From Deltaproteobacteria bacterium (GTDB lineage Bacteria > Myxococcota > Myxococcia > Myxococcales > 40CM-4-68-19), in NCBI GenBank assembly GCA_025358085.1, contig JANYKT010000079.1:1-53460 (forward strand): a stretch of DNA of 53,460 nt, written 5' to 3'. Both the position numbers and the translations under genes were made by a program. The notes under the pieces were generated by a model. That model was not told where the DNA came from. It saw nothing but the letters and a program-made list of their open reading frames with translations, and did no database searches. Below are positions 26,161-37,967 of this stretch, piece after piece. Each line of letters opens with the position of its first letter. Position 1 is the first letter of the stretch.

Positions 26161-27117
26161 ATGAAAGACTTTCAGGTCGGCGCCGGCGCAGTGCTGTTGC
26201 CGCTCGGCGCTATCGCCTGCTGCTTTCCGCAGGTCTCCACCGGCCTCGGGCTCCTGCTCGGCCTCGTTATCGCGTTGACCGCCGGCAATCCTTATCTCGA
26301 CCGCACTCGCAAGCTGACGCCAAAGCTGCTCGCGCTCTCGGTGGTCGGCCTTGGCGCCGGCATGGATCTGCGCGTCGTCGCCCGCGTCGGTGCGCACGGC
26401 ATCCTCTATACAGTTCTCGGTATATCGACAGCATTGCTGCTGGGCGCGCTTCTCACCCGCTTATTGAAAGTCGAGCGCAATGTCGGCACGCTCATCACGG
26501 TGGGCACCGCCATCTGCGGCGGCAGCGCCATTGCCGCCATCGTGCCGGTCATCCGGGCAAAAGATCACCAGGCCTCGGTCTCGCTCGCCACCGTCTTCCT
26601 GCTCAATGCACTGGCCCTCTTCCTCTTTCCCCCTATCGGCCGGTGGATGTCTCTCAACGACGCCCAGTTCGGACTCTGGAGCGCGCTCGCCATCCACGAC
26701 ACCAGCTCGGTGGTCGGCGCCGCGGTCGCCTGGGGCGGCAAGGCAGTAGAAATCGCGACTACGGTCAAGCTCGCGCGCGCTCTCTGGATCGTTCCGCTCA
26801 CCCTCGCCGTCAGCTGGTGGCACGCGCGCAGTGGCGGTGAGGCAGCGCACGGAAAGGCCCGCCGACCGTGGTTCATCGCCGGCTTCGTCCTGGCTGCCGC
26901 GCTGGTTACTTATGTGCCGGGATTGCAGGCCCCGGGGCACCTGGTCTCGGTCGTCGCCAAGCAGGCGCTGGTGGTGACTCTCTTTTTGATCGGAGCCAAT
27001 CTGACCCGGGGCGCATTGAAAGCCGTTGGCGCGCGGCCGCTCCTGCTCGGCGTCCTCCTCTGGATATTGGTGGCGAGCGCCAGCCTGGCCGCTATCTCGC
27101 AGCGCCTGGTCTTCTGA
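26161..27117 (+). CDS. YeiH-family (UPF0324) membrane transporter
   Basis: 318 residues with about ten membrane segments. The signatures GTAICGGSAIAAIVPVI (about residues 117-133) and LAIHDTSSVVGAAVAWG identify the YeiH / putative sulfate exporter family. Substrate is not established. ATG at 26161 directly follows a short upstream stretch that contains one copy of the ATGGGGACACC motif discussed elsewhere. It is divergent from the GAF/PtsI-like gene. Confidence 0.88.
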   Translation: MKDFQVGAGAVLLPLGAIACCFPQVSTGLGLLLGLVIALTAGNPYLDRTRKLTPKLLALSVVGLGAGMDLRVVARVGAHGILYTVLGISTALLLGALLTRLLKVERNVGTLITVGTAICGGSAIAAIVPVIRAKDHQASVSLATVFLLNALALFLFPPIGRWMSLNDAQFGLWSALAIHDTSSVVGAAVAWGGKAVEIATTVKLARALWIVPLTLAVSWWHARSGGEAAHGKARRPWFIAGFVLAAALVTYVPGLQAPGHLVSVVAKQALVVTLFLIGANLTRGALKAVGARPLLLGVLLWILVASASLAAISQRLVF

Positions 27118-27193
27118 TCCTTAGGTTGCGCGTCACAAATCATCGGCGCAATGTTCGACCTTCGCTTTTCAGAATTACGCCAAGGAGGCTCCA

Positions 27194-29068
27194 TTGGACG
27201 CATCCTCTGCTCCCCGCCGCGCCGCGCGCAATCTGGAACATGCCGTCGTGCGCTTCGCCGGCGACTCCGGCGATGGCATGCAACTGACCGGTACGGAGTT
27301 CACCCGCGAGGCCGCGATGCACGGCAATGACCTCGCCACCTTCCCCGATTTCCCGGCGGAGATCCGCGCGCCCGCCGGCACCACCGCGGGGGTCTCGGGA
27401 TATCAAATCCAGTTCGCCTCTCATGAGGTCTTCTCGGCGGGTGACCAGCCCGACACACTGGTGGCAATGAATCCCGCCGCATTGAAAGTTCATTTGCAGG
27501 ATCTCAAGAAGGGCGGGCTGCTGATCCTCAATGAGGCTGCCTTTACCGAGGGCGATCTCAAGCGCGCCGGTTGGGCCGCCAATCCCTTGACCGATCATTC
27601 GCTCGATGGCTATCGATTGATTCAAATCGACTTCGAGAAGCTGGTCAGTCTCGCGGTCGAGGGGCTGGGACTGCCCACCAAGGACGCCGCCCGCTGCAAG
27701 AACTTCTTCGCGCTGGGGCTCGTCTTCTGGCTCTATTCAAGGGAGACCAAGAGAGAAGAAGAGAGCATCAAGTCGCGCTTCGCCAAGACACCCGCGCTCG
27801 CCCAGGGCAACTTGCGCGCCTTCAAGGCCGGATACTTTTATGGCGAGACCACCGAGGCCGCCGACGCGCCCTATCAAATCGCGCCGGCGAAGCTGCAACA
27901 CGGCCGCTATCGCAACGTCATGGGCTCGACTGGGCTGGCGCTGGGCTTGATCGCGGCGGCGCAGAAGTCCGGACTGCGGCTCTTCTTCGGCAGCTATCCC
28001 ATCACGCCTGCGAGCGACGTCTTGCACGAACTCGCCAAGCACCGGCGCTTTGGCATCACGACGTTTCAGGCCGAGGACGAAATCGCGGCCGTCGCGTCGG
28101 CCATCGGCGCGGCATTCGGCGGCGCGCTGGGGGCGACCGCATCGTCGGGACCGGGCATGGCTTTGAAGAGCGAGGCAATCGGCCTGGCCGTCATCGTCGA
28201 GCTGCCGCTGGTGATCATCAATGCTCAACGAGGAGGCCCGTCGACGGGGCTGCCGACCAAGACCGAGCAGTCCGATCTCTTCCAGGCCGTCTATGGCCGC
28301 AATGGCGAGTGCCCGCTGCCGGTGCTCGCCTGTCGCAGCCCCGCGGATTGCTTCGATACCGTCTTCGAGGCCGCTCGAATCGCCATTGAGTATCGCACAC
28401 CGGTTATCGTATTGTCAGACGGCGCCATTGGCAACGGCACCGAGCCCTGGCTCTTGCCGGACGTTGACTCCCTCCCTGCCATCGACCCGAAGCTGGCCGT
28501 GGATCCGGCTGGGTTCATGCCCTACTCGCGCGACGAAAAGTTGGCGCGGCCCTGGGCCATTCCCGGTACGCCCGGCCTCGAGCACCGGGTGGGCGGCCTC
28601 GAGAAAGACTTCGTCACCGGCAACGTCAGCTACGACCCGCAGAACCACGAGCGCATGACGCATGTCCGCGCCGAGAAGGTGGCTCGCATCGCCGACCAAT
28701 ATCCCCCGCTGCAGGTCGCGGGGGACCCCGAAGGTGAGGTGCTGGTCATCTCGTGGGGCGGCACCTATGGCTCGGTGACGCAGGGAATGATGGAGGCGCG
28801 CGCGGCCGGCGCCCGCGTGGGACATCTTCACCTGCGCCACATCTTCCCGCTGCCGCATGGACTGGTGGACATCGTTGCGCGCTATCGCAGCGTCCTGATA
28901 CCTGAACTCAATCTCGGGCAATTGCGGCTCCACCTGCGCGGCCAGCTTGGAATCGAGAGCCAGGGACTCAACAAGATCCAGGGAAAGCCATTCCATGTCG
29001 CCGAAGTCCGCGCCGCCATCGAGGCGCTCGCCATGAAGGTCGCGCACGCGCGCAGGGAGATCGCATGA
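27194..29068 (+). CDS. korA: 2-oxoacid:ferredoxin oxidoreductase, fused gamma-alpha subunit
   Basis: 624 residues. The N-terminal gamma domain (RFAGDSGDGMQLTGTEF, about 15-190) is fused to the alpha pyrimidine-binding domain (GSYPITPASDVLHELAKH onward, with QAEDEIAAVASAIGAAFGG) and the C-terminal domain. It works with the beta subunit to oxidise a 2-oxoacid, probably 2-oxoglutarate, to an acyl-CoA with ferredoxin reduction; the fused form is typical of KorA. The start is TTG at 27194, six bases after a perfect AAGGAGG. The stop overlaps korB (ATGA). Confidence 0.9.
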   Translation: MDASSAPRRAARNLEHAVVRFAGDSGDGMQLTGTEFTREAAMHGNDLATFPDFPAEIRAPAGTTAGVSGYQIQFASHEVFSAGDQPDTLVAMNPAALKVHLQDLKKGGLLILNEAAFTEGDLKRAGWAANPLTDHSLDGYRLIQIDFEKLVSLAVEGLGLPTKDAARCKNFFALGLVFWLYSRETKREEESIKSRFAKTPALAQGNLRAFKAGYFYGETTEAADAPYQIAPAKLQHGRYRNVMGSTGLALGLIAAAQKSGLRLFFGSYPITPASDVLHELAKHRRFGITTFQAEDEIAAVASAIGAAFGGALGATASSGPGMALKSEAIGLAVIVELPLVIINAQRGGPSTGLPTKTEQSDLFQAVYGRNGECPLPVLACRSPADCFDTVFEAARIAIEYRTPVIVLSDGAIGNGTEPWLLPDVDSLPAIDPKLAVDPAGFMPYSRDEKLARPWAIPGTPGLEHRVGGLEKDFVTGNVSYDPQNHERMTHVRAEKVARIADQYPPLQVAGDPEGEVLVISWGGTYGSVTQGMMEARAAGARVGHLHLRHIFPLPHGLVDIVARYRSVLIPELNLGQLRLHLRGQLGIESQGLNKIQGKPFHVAEVRAAIEALAMKVAHARREIA

Positions 29069-30075
29069 CCTCGCTTCTGAAGCTGACCAAGAAGGATTTC
29101 ACCTCGGACCAGGAAGTCCGCTGGTGCCCCGGCTGCGGCGACTTCGCCATCCTGGCGATGGTGCAGAAGCTGATGCCTGAACTGAACATTCCGCGCGAGA
29201 ACATCGTCTTCGTCAGCGGCATCGGCTGCTCGTCGCGCTTTCCCTACTATATGAATACCTATGGATTCCACGGAATCCACGGCCGCGCACCGGCCATTGC
29301 CACCGGGCTCAAGATGGCCCGGCCGGAACTGACCGTCTTCGTCGTCACCGGCGACGGAGATTCCCTGAGTATTGGCGGCAATCACCTGATTCATGCGCTG
29401 CGACGCAACATCGATCTGAAGATCCTGCTTTTTGACAACCGCATCTATGGATTGACCAAGGGCCAGGCTTCCCCCACTTCCGAGCTGGGGAAGAAGACCA
29501 AGAGTTCTCCTTTTGGAACCGTCGACCGGCCCTTCAATCCAATGACACTCGCACTGGGCGCCGGCGCGACCTTCGTCGCTCGAACGGTGGCGAGCGATAC
29601 TGCGCATATGACGCAGATCCTGCGCCGCGCCGCGCTGCACAAGGGCGCTGCCTTCGTGGAGATCTGGCAGAACTGTCCCGTCTTCAATGACGGCGCCTTC
29701 GACGACTGGTCCGAGCGCGACGTGCGCGAGGAGCAGTTGATCAAGCTCGAACACGAGAAGCCGCTCGTCTATGGAAAAGCCCGCGACAAGGGATTGCTGA
29801 TTGGCGGAGGTTTTTCGCTCGAGCGCGGAAGCGCCGCGGGCGCGCTGGTGCACGACGAGGCGCGAGACAACGTGGCGCTGGCCATGGCGCTCGCTTCACT
29901 GGAGCCGCCTTATCCGCAGCCGGTGGGCGTGCTGCGTGCGGTCTCGCGGCCCACCGTCGATGCGCTGGCGCGCGAGCAGGAACTGGAGCTGGCGGCGGCT
30001 TCTACCAAGCCGGCTACGCTCGAGTCGCTGCTGAACTCGGGGGATACCTGGAATGTATCGGGTGAAATCGGATGA
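29065..30075 (+). CDS. korB: 2-oxoacid:ferredoxin oxidoreductase beta subunit
   Basis: 336 residues binding thiamine diphosphate and one 4Fe-4S cluster. Cluster ligands are expected in WCPGCGD (about 14-19) and GIGCSSRFPYY. The ThDP/magnesium motif is GDGDSLSIGGNH followed by FDNRIYGLTKGQASPTS, the usual beta-subunit sequence. It overlaps korA upstream and the aldo-keto reductase downstream (ATGA in both), so the three are translated as one unit. Confidence 0.92.
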   Translation: MTSLLKLTKKDFTSDQEVRWCPGCGDFAILAMVQKLMPELNIPRENIVFVSGIGCSSRFPYYMNTYGFHGIHGRAPAIATGLKMARPELTVFVVTGDGDSLSIGGNHLIHALRRNIDLKILLFDNRIYGLTKGQASPTSELGKKTKSSPFGTVDRPFNPMTLALGAGATFVARTVASDTAHMTQILRRAALHKGAAFVEIWQNCPVFNDGAFDDWSERDVREEQLIKLEHEKPLVYGKARDKGLLIGGGFSLERGSAAGALVHDEARDNVALAMALASLEPPYPQPVGVLRAVSRPTVDALAREQELELAAASTKPATLESLLNSGDTWNVSGEIG

Positions 30076-30866
30076 ACTTCGCGGACGTGCCGCGCATCGG
30101 GCAGGGGACCTGGCAAATCGAGGACGACGACCGCCCCGCGATGATCGCTGCGCTGCGGGCTGGGTTCGACGCGGGATTGACCCATATCGACACCGCCGAA
30201 TTGTACGGCGGCGGCTATGCCGAAGAGGTGATCGCCGAAGCGCTGGGCGATCGCCGCGAGCGGCTGTTTTTGGTCAGCAAGGTGATGCCGTCGAATGCCT
30301 CGCGCCGCGGGACGGTGACCGCCTGCGAGCGCAGCCTCCGCCGGCTTGGCACCGATCGCCTTGATTGCTACCTGCTGCATTGGCCCGGATCGGAGCCGCT
30401 CGAAGATACCCTGGAAGCCTTTGAAGAGCTGCGCAATGCCGGCAAGATCCGCGCATATGGAGTGAGCAACTTCGGCGAGGATTTGCTGCGCGAGGCAGCG
30501 CGCATCGCCGGCCCGGGAAAGATCGCCTGCAACCAGGTCTTGTATAACCTCGGCGAGCGGCACATCGAGTCAAAGCTGCTCCCCGCCTGCCGCGCGCTGG
30601 ATATCGCCGTGGTGGGCTATTCCCCATTCATGGACTTCAAAGAATCCCCCGCGCTGCGCTCCGTGGCCACCGAGCTGGGCGCGACCGGACGGCAGGTCGC
30701 GCTGGCCTTCCTCGCGCGCAACGCCCTGCAGATCCCCAAAGCGTCTCGCGTCGATCACGTCCGCGACAATGCCGGCGCGCTGCACCTGCGCCTGACAGCC
30801 GAGCAGACCGCCCGCATCGAAGAAGCCTACCCATCAAAAGTGCGCCGCCAACTCCCGACCGCTTGA
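30072..30866 (+). CDS. Aldo/keto reductase
   Basis: 264 residues, NADPH-dependent carbonyl reductase of the AKR fold. The catalytic tetrad is seen at D40, Y45, K70 and H103 (HIDTAELYGGG, LFLVSKVM, YLLHWPG). The C-terminal cofactor segment IPKASRVDHVRDN is typical. Substrate unknown. The ATG overlaps the korB stop. An AKR as third gene of a kor operon is not a usual arrangement; it might reduce a product or use reducing power from the same pathway. Confidence 0.9.
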   Translation: MNFADVPRIGQGTWQIEDDDRPAMIAALRAGFDAGLTHIDTAELYGGGYAEEVIAEALGDRRERLFLVSKVMPSNASRRGTVTACERSLRRLGTDRLDCYLLHWPGSEPLEDTLEAFEELRNAGKIRAYGVSNFGEDLLREAARIAGPGKIACNQVLYNLGERHIESKLLPACRALDIAVVGYSPFMDFKESPALRSVATELGATGRQVALAFLARNALQIPKASRVDHVRDNAGALHLRLTAEQTARIEEAYPSKVRRQLPTA

Positions 30867-30986
30867 TATGGGGACCCAAAGAATATGGGGACACCATACT
30901 CATTTCTCCCCCTGGTAGCTGGGACGAAATCTGTATGGTGTCCCTATATTCTACTCCGGCACGAAATACGTATGGTGTCCCCAGAT
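30865..30986. repeat. Cluster of GGGGACACC palindromic repeats
   Basis: Between the AKR and YbaK genes are four related units: a partial copy ATATGGGGACCC (30866-30877), a full copy GAATATGGGGACACCATAC (30881-30899), its near-perfect reverse complement (30933-30951), and a third copy in the inverted orientation starting at 30970. The last two share a longer direct repeat beginning ACGAAAT, 37 bases apart. The second and third units can form a 19-pair hairpin with one mismatch. The pattern resembles REP/BIME-type repeats. Confidence 0.8.
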
Positions 30987-31009
30987 TGCGAGCCGCGGGA
31001 GTGGCACCG

Positions 31010-31483
31010 GTGAAAACAAATGCGGCCCGGATCCTTGACGCTCTTGGCATTCGCTACCAGCTGCGCGAGTACGCGGTGGACGAGGAAGACCTCTCGGCCG
31101 AGTCGGTAGCGCGCAAGGTCGGCCTTCCGCTTCCGCAGGTCTTCAAAACCCTGGTGGCGCGCGGCGACCGCAATGGTGTCTGCCTCGCGGTGGTCCCCGG
31201 CGACACGCAGCTCGACCTCAAGGCGCTCGCAAAGCTGACCGGCGACCGCAAAGTCGAACCCGTGGCTTTAAAGGAAGTCCAACCATTGACCGGATATATC
31301 CGCGGCGGAGTCACCGTACTTGGCTGCAAGAAAGACTATCCAGCCTTCGTTGACGAAACGATTGAGTTCTTCGACCTCATCTCCGTATCGGCAGGCGTGC
31401 GCGGGACGCAAATCTTCCTCGCGCCAGCGGACTATCTCCGGGCGACGAAGGCACTCGTTGGAGCCATCGCGCGCAGCAGTTGA
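31010..31483 (+). CDS. ybaK: YbaK/EbsC family Cys-tRNA(Pro) deacylase
   Basis: 157 residues that trans-edit mischarged Cys-tRNA(Pro). YbaK/ProX domain with VFKTLVARGDRNGVCLAVVPGD, the conserved lysine in VFKTL, and the GYIRGGVTVLGCKK loop. GTG at 31010 has GGGAG eight bases upstream; longer upstream readings pass through the palindrome cluster and were rejected. It is a monocistronic-looking gene convergent with the kinase/ACAD pair. Confidence 0.9.
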   Translation: MKTNAARILDALGIRYQLREYAVDEEDLSAESVARKVGLPLPQVFKTLVARGDRNGVCLAVVPGDTQLDLKALAKLTGDRKVEPVALKEVQPLTGYIRGGVTVLGCKKDYPAFVDETIEFFDLISVSAGVRGTQIFLAPADYLRATKALVGAIARSS

Positions 31484-31526
31484 ACTCTGCGTACGGCCAG
31501 GCATGAGCGCGGGTCTTTAGCCTCCT

Positions 31527-32570
31527 TCACAGCCGGCTTGACTCCGCGGCGCGGACCGCTTGCTGCGCGAGCAGCTGGACGCCAAAAAGGAAAGAGGCGA
31601 AGCGCTCGTCTTTGGTCAATCCCTGCTTGTAGCGGGCATAGATCTGCTGCGCGACCACTGCCGTCTTGAAGAGTGCGAAGCAGTAGTAGAAGAGCATTCC
31701 AGAGACATCGCGCCCGGTCCGGTCCCCGTACAGCGCCGCCAGCTCCGCGCGCTTGAGGCTGCCGGGCGCGAAGGTAGGCCCGAAAGCGAAAGACTTCAGC
31801 GCCTCGTCGTCACCCGCCTCGATCCAGTAGCCGAGCGCCGTGCCGAGGTCCATGAGCGGGTCGCCGACCGTGGCCATCTCCCAGTCGAGCACGCCGACGA
31901 TGCGCGCGGGGTCGGCCGGATCCAGCACGAGATTGTCGTACTTGAAATCATTGTGAAGCAGCGTCGCGCCGGAGACCTTTGGCACGCGGAGGTCGAGCCA
32001 GGCAGCAATCGCATCGACCTCGGGGATATCGTCCGTGCGCGCGTCGTGCCAGCGCCGGGTCCAGCCGTCCACCTGGCGGCGGACATATCCTTCCGGGTGG
32101 CCTTCGATACCGGCAGCGCGCCAATCAATGGCGTGCAGCGCCGCCAGCTGGTCAATGAAAGCCTCGCACAGCGCGCGCACGCGGCTGGCCGGCATTTCAA
32201 TGCGCAGCGAGGCGCCGCGCAGGATCACGCCGCGGATGGGCTCCATCAGATAAAAAGGCCCGCCCAGCACGGAGACATCCTCGCAAGCCGCCACCACGCG
32301 CGGCGCTTGCGGATAGAGCGGGGAGATCCGGGAGAGGATCCGCACCTCGCGCGACATATCGTGCGCGCCTTTCACCTTGCTGCCGAAGGGCGGCCGCCGC
32401 AGCACCAACTCGCGATCTCCGACGCGCACCAGATAGGTCAGGTTCGAATGCCCGCGAGGAAACTGCTCCACGACCACCTCGCCTTTGAATCCCTGGGAGG
32501 CGAGCCACGGCTGCAAGCGGGCCAGGTCGACCTCCTCGCCCGGGCGGACGTCCCTGGGCGAATCGATCAC
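31527..32570 (-). CDS. Aminoglycoside-phosphotransferase-fold kinase, ACAD10/11 kinase-half like
   Basis: 347 residues. Nucleotide-binding N lobe (RGHSNLTYLVRVGDRELVLRRPP), then the catalytic Brenner motif HNDFKYDNLVL and the metal site DWEMATVGDPLMDLG. In mammals ACAD10 and ACAD11 fuse this kinase type to an acyl-CoA dehydrogenase; here the two are separate genes with a GTGA overlap. The inferred role is phosphorylation of a hydroxyacyl-CoA, the step before phosphate elimination by the partner. This inference rests on family and context only. Confidence 0.85.
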   Translation of the reverse strand: MIDSPRDVRPGEEVDLARLQPWLASQGFKGEVVVEQFPRGHSNLTYLVRVGDRELVLRRPPFGSKVKGAHDMSREVRILSRISPLYPQAPRVVAACEDVSVLGGPFYLMEPIRGVILRGASLRIEMPASRVRALCEAFIDQLAALHAIDWRAAGIEGHPEGYVRRQVDGWTRRWHDARTDDIPEVDAIAAWLDLRVPKVSGATLLHNDFKYDNLVLDPADPARIVGVLDWEMATVGDPLMDLGTALGYWIEAGDDEALKSFAFGPTFAPGSLKRAELAALYGDRTGRDVSGMLFYYCFALFKTAVVAQQIYARYKQGLTKDERFASFLFGVQLLAQQAVRAAESSRL

Positions 32571-33766
32571 TTGATCTCCAGCCCATACGCGCGCAGTACG
32601 CGCTTCGCGACCACGGTCTTGTGCACTTCGTCGGCGCCGTCATAGATGCGCGCCGCACGCTCGTGGCGATAGAACGACGCCAGCACGGTATCGTCCGTCA
32701 TTCCCAGCGCGCCGTGCGTTTGCAAAGCACGGTCCAGAACCTCCTGCATCACATTGGCCACGAAATATTTGATCGTTGAGATTTCGATGCGCGCAGCTCG
32801 CGCCCCGCGCTTCTCCATCTGCCACGCGGCATTCAAGACCATCAATCGAGCCGCGTCGATGGACGCGCGGCTATCGGCAATCCAGGTCTGCACCGTCTGC
32901 CGTGTCCCCAGCGCGCGGCCCGGCGCGATCTCGCGAGTCGCCGCGCGCGCGCACATCAAATCAAAGCTGCGCTCGCAGATGCCAATCCAGCGCATGCAGT
33001 GATGAATGCGACCCGGCCCCAGCCGCTCCTGCGCGATGGCAAACCCCGCGCCCTGCCCGCCCAATAGATTTTCCAAAGGCACCCGGCAGCCGCGCAAGGC
33101 CACCTCGGCGTGGCTCATCCAGCCCGAGCCCGCGTCGCCCATCACGGAGATATTTCGAACCAGCTCAAAGCCCGGGGTCTCGAGCGGGACGATGATTTGC
33201 GAAGCACGCAAGTGCGGCGGCGCCTCGGGGTCGGTCACCGCCATGACGATGGCAAAGCGCGCCCCGTCGGCCGAGCTGCAGAACCACTTGTCACCATCAA
33301 TGACCCACGAGTCGCCGTCGCGCACGGCGCGCGTGGAGAGCCAGGTGGGGTTGCTCCCGGGCCTTTCTCGCTCGGTCATGGCAAAGCAGCTGCGGATCTC
33401 CCCCAGCACCAGCGGGCGCAACCATTGCGCCTGCTGTTCGGGCGTTCCAAACAGATGCAAGATCTCCATGTTGCCCGGGTCCGGTGCCTGGCAGTTCATC
33501 GAGTAGTGACCAAGAGGGCTACGGCCAAGCTCCTCGCTCACCATCGCGTGCGAGAGCAAATCGAGCCCCATGCCGCCCTGCTCTCGCGCGATCTGCGGCG
33601 CCCAGAGTCCCTGCCGTTTCGCCTCGCTGCGCGCGTCATTCAGCGCCGGCGTCAGCGCCCGGAAGCCTTCCGCCAATCGCGGCTCGAGCGGAATCAAGTG
33701 AGTCGCAACGAAAGCGCGAACCTTCGCGACCAGCTTCTGCGTCTCTTCCGGAATCGAGAAATCCAC
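32567..33766 (-). CDS. Acyl-CoA dehydrogenase, ACAD10/11-like
   Basis: 399 residues, FAD-dependent. FAD/substrate segments are FAMTERERPGSNPTWL and the core strand with VIDGDKWFCSSADG; the C-terminal helices end in QTHGALGMTDD and IYDGADEVHKTVVAKRVL, like the ADGPDEVH site of ACAD11. GTG at 33766 has GAGG five bases upstream; the GTG at 33772 overlaps that site. The downstream kinase start overlaps its stop. The pair may act on 4-hydroxyacyl-CoA. Confidence 0.9.
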   Translation of the reverse strand: MDFSIPEETQKLVAKVRAFVATHLIPLEPRLAEGFRALTPALNDARSEAKRQGLWAPQIAREQGGMGLDLLSHAMVSEELGRSPLGHYSMNCQAPDPGNMEILHLFGTPEQQAQWLRPLVLGEIRSCFAMTERERPGSNPTWLSTRAVRDGDSWVIDGDKWFCSSADGARFAIVMAVTDPEAPPHLRASQIIVPLETPGFELVRNISVMGDAGSGWMSHAEVALRGCRVPLENLLGGQGAGFAIAQERLGPGRIHHCMRWIGICERSFDLMCARAATREIAPGRALGTRQTVQTWIADSRASIDAARLMVLNAAWQMEKRGARAARIEISTIKYFVANVMQEVLDRALQTHGALGMTDDTVLASFYRHERAARIYDGADEVHKTVVAKRVLRAYGLEIK

Positions 33767-33928
33767 GGGCACCTCGAGGGGAGCAAGCGGCGCGGATGAG
33801 ACGCTCCGGCACGCGCAAGGTCAAGCCGAAGGAGACAAGTGATCAAGCGACCAGTGGCAGCGGGGGCGGGTTTGTCTTATAGGGAAGCCTTCAGTCGCAC
33901 AGCGGCACTTAATTCTTCAGGAGACGTA

Positions 33929-36795
<2,867 letters not shown>

Positions 36796-36802
<7 letters not shown>

Positions 36803-37080
36803 GCTCGCTTCCGAGGGAGAGCACGCCGTGTAACTCGATTGTGCAGTCTGCGTGAAGGGTCGCCAAAGGCCCCTCGGATGGCGTCAGCGCTGATGGACTT
36901 CTCCTTCTTCTTGATCTCGGCCAGCTTGCTTTTGCACGCCTCTATTTGCCCCTGCCACTCGCCCTGACCGACCTTGCTGCGCTGTCGCGCAACAGCCCGC
37001 TCAAGCCACTTTGGATCAGGGATGCCTATCGAGTGCGACAAGCGCCCTTGGCGGCAGAGACTCCGAGGGCGCGCCTCCAT
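36796..37080 (-). CDS. Small hypothetical ORF, doubtful
   Basis: 94 codons from an ATG inside the inverted-repeat arm. The middle ([13 protein letters not shown] and [15 protein letters not shown]) is Lys/Glu-rich and could be a coiled coil; the ends look random. The other repeat arm carries a similar reading (GAA-x-TNPR), so this may be the degraded second gene of a duplicated pair. It ends inside the last codons of acnA on the other strand. It may not be expressed. Confidence 0.3.
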
Positions 37081-37188
37081 GAGAATGAAAACCCGCGGGT
37101 TCGTCTGCGCGGCACCGCTACTTACGACCGAAACCGGCCAAACGCGACCTTCTTGGCATCGGGGAGTGACTGAAACATTGAGAGAACC
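37045..37188 (-). repeat. Left arm of a 145-bp imperfect inverted repeat
   Basis: The minus strand here matches the plus strand at 38259-38403 at clearly more than 80% by eye. The match begins GGTTCTCTC, covers the last 22 codons of the zinc-ribbon membrane gene and continues about 77 bases past its stop (TAGCGGTGCCGCG, AGACGAACCCGCG). Confidence 0.85.
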
Positions 37189-37967
37189 GGCTCCTCGGGC
37201 GAGAGCCGCCTCGACAACTTAGGCAGCGCCTTCCACTGCTTCTTCTCCATGAACTCAACTTCCTCCGAGACAAGCTCCTGCGAGCACTCGGGGCACTGGG
37301 ACAGAGACACGTTCAGTCTGAATCCTGCGCCCTCAGGCTGTTGTAACGCGCCGAAGTAGTCCGGTGACGGGGTGAGCTTGGCGCGGACAGCGTCGATGAA
37401 CGCGGCGCTACCTTGCTTCGATACTGCGAACCTACGGCGGAAGTAGCGTCCACATTTTTCGCAGAACGCCTCCTTCTGGAGTACCAGGAAGGTGCAGGCT
37501 CCACCGGCCAAGAACTCGAGAGGTTGCACGCCCGCGATCACGTAGCCAAGGTTCCCCACATCGACGCCGAAGCCGCCACCGTGCCCCATCGAGTACCGCT
37601 GGTTACCGAGATATATTTTCACGAAGGTCCAGAAGTCCACCACATCCATTGCCGTTCGACCGTCTGGCAACTGAAGAGTCGCGTATGTGCCAAAGTAAAT
37701 GAGGAATTGCGTTAGTCCTGCGATTGCGACCATGCCGAGGGCCATGACCGCATTCGCTCGCGCATCGAACAGCTTGGCTCCTGCGTAGAAGCCGCTGGAC
37801 GAAGCGATCCCCGTGATTGCCGCACCGGCAGGTATGATGAACCAGACCATCAAAGTGAAGAAACTGAATTCGAGGTAGCGTTGTAAAGCGAGGCAGATAG
37901 CCGCGCAGATCAAAGACGTGACCAACCCACCAGCAAGACCAGCTATCGTGCCGAGCATCGTCCGCAT
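37122..37967 (-). CDS. Membrane protein with C-terminal zinc ribbon
   Basis: 281 residues from the ATG at 37967, which has GGAGG eight bases upstream. Three or four hydrophobic segments (about 5-115) and a further one near 155-170 are followed by a cytoplasmic-looking part with two Cys pairs, FCEKCGRYF and QCPECSQEL, spaced about 60 residues apart, a likely zinc site. The C terminus is VLSMFQSLPDAKKVAFGRFRS. Function not recognised. Base composition is lower in GC than neighbouring genes. A truncated paralogous C terminus lies on the opposite strand nearby. Confidence 0.7.
   Translation of the reverse strand: MRTMLGTIAGLAGGLVTSLICAAICLALQRYLEFSFFTLMVWFIIPAGAAITGIASSSGFYAGAKLFDARANAVMALGMVAIAGLTQFLIYFGTYATLQLPDGRTAMDVVDFWTFVKIYLGNQRYSMGHGGGFGVDVGNLGYVIAGVQPLEFLAGGACTFLVLQKEAFCEKCGRYFRRRFAVSKQGSAAFIDAVRAKLTPSPDYFGALQQPEGAGFRLNVSLSQCPECSQELVSEEVEFMEKKQWKALPKLSRRLSPEEPVLSMFQSLPDAKKVAFGRFRS

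Noticed and set aside
30863-31009. Longer N terminus for the YbaK protein
   Set aside because: The extension is translated palindromic repeat; the GTG at 31010 has a good ribosome-binding site and matches family length.
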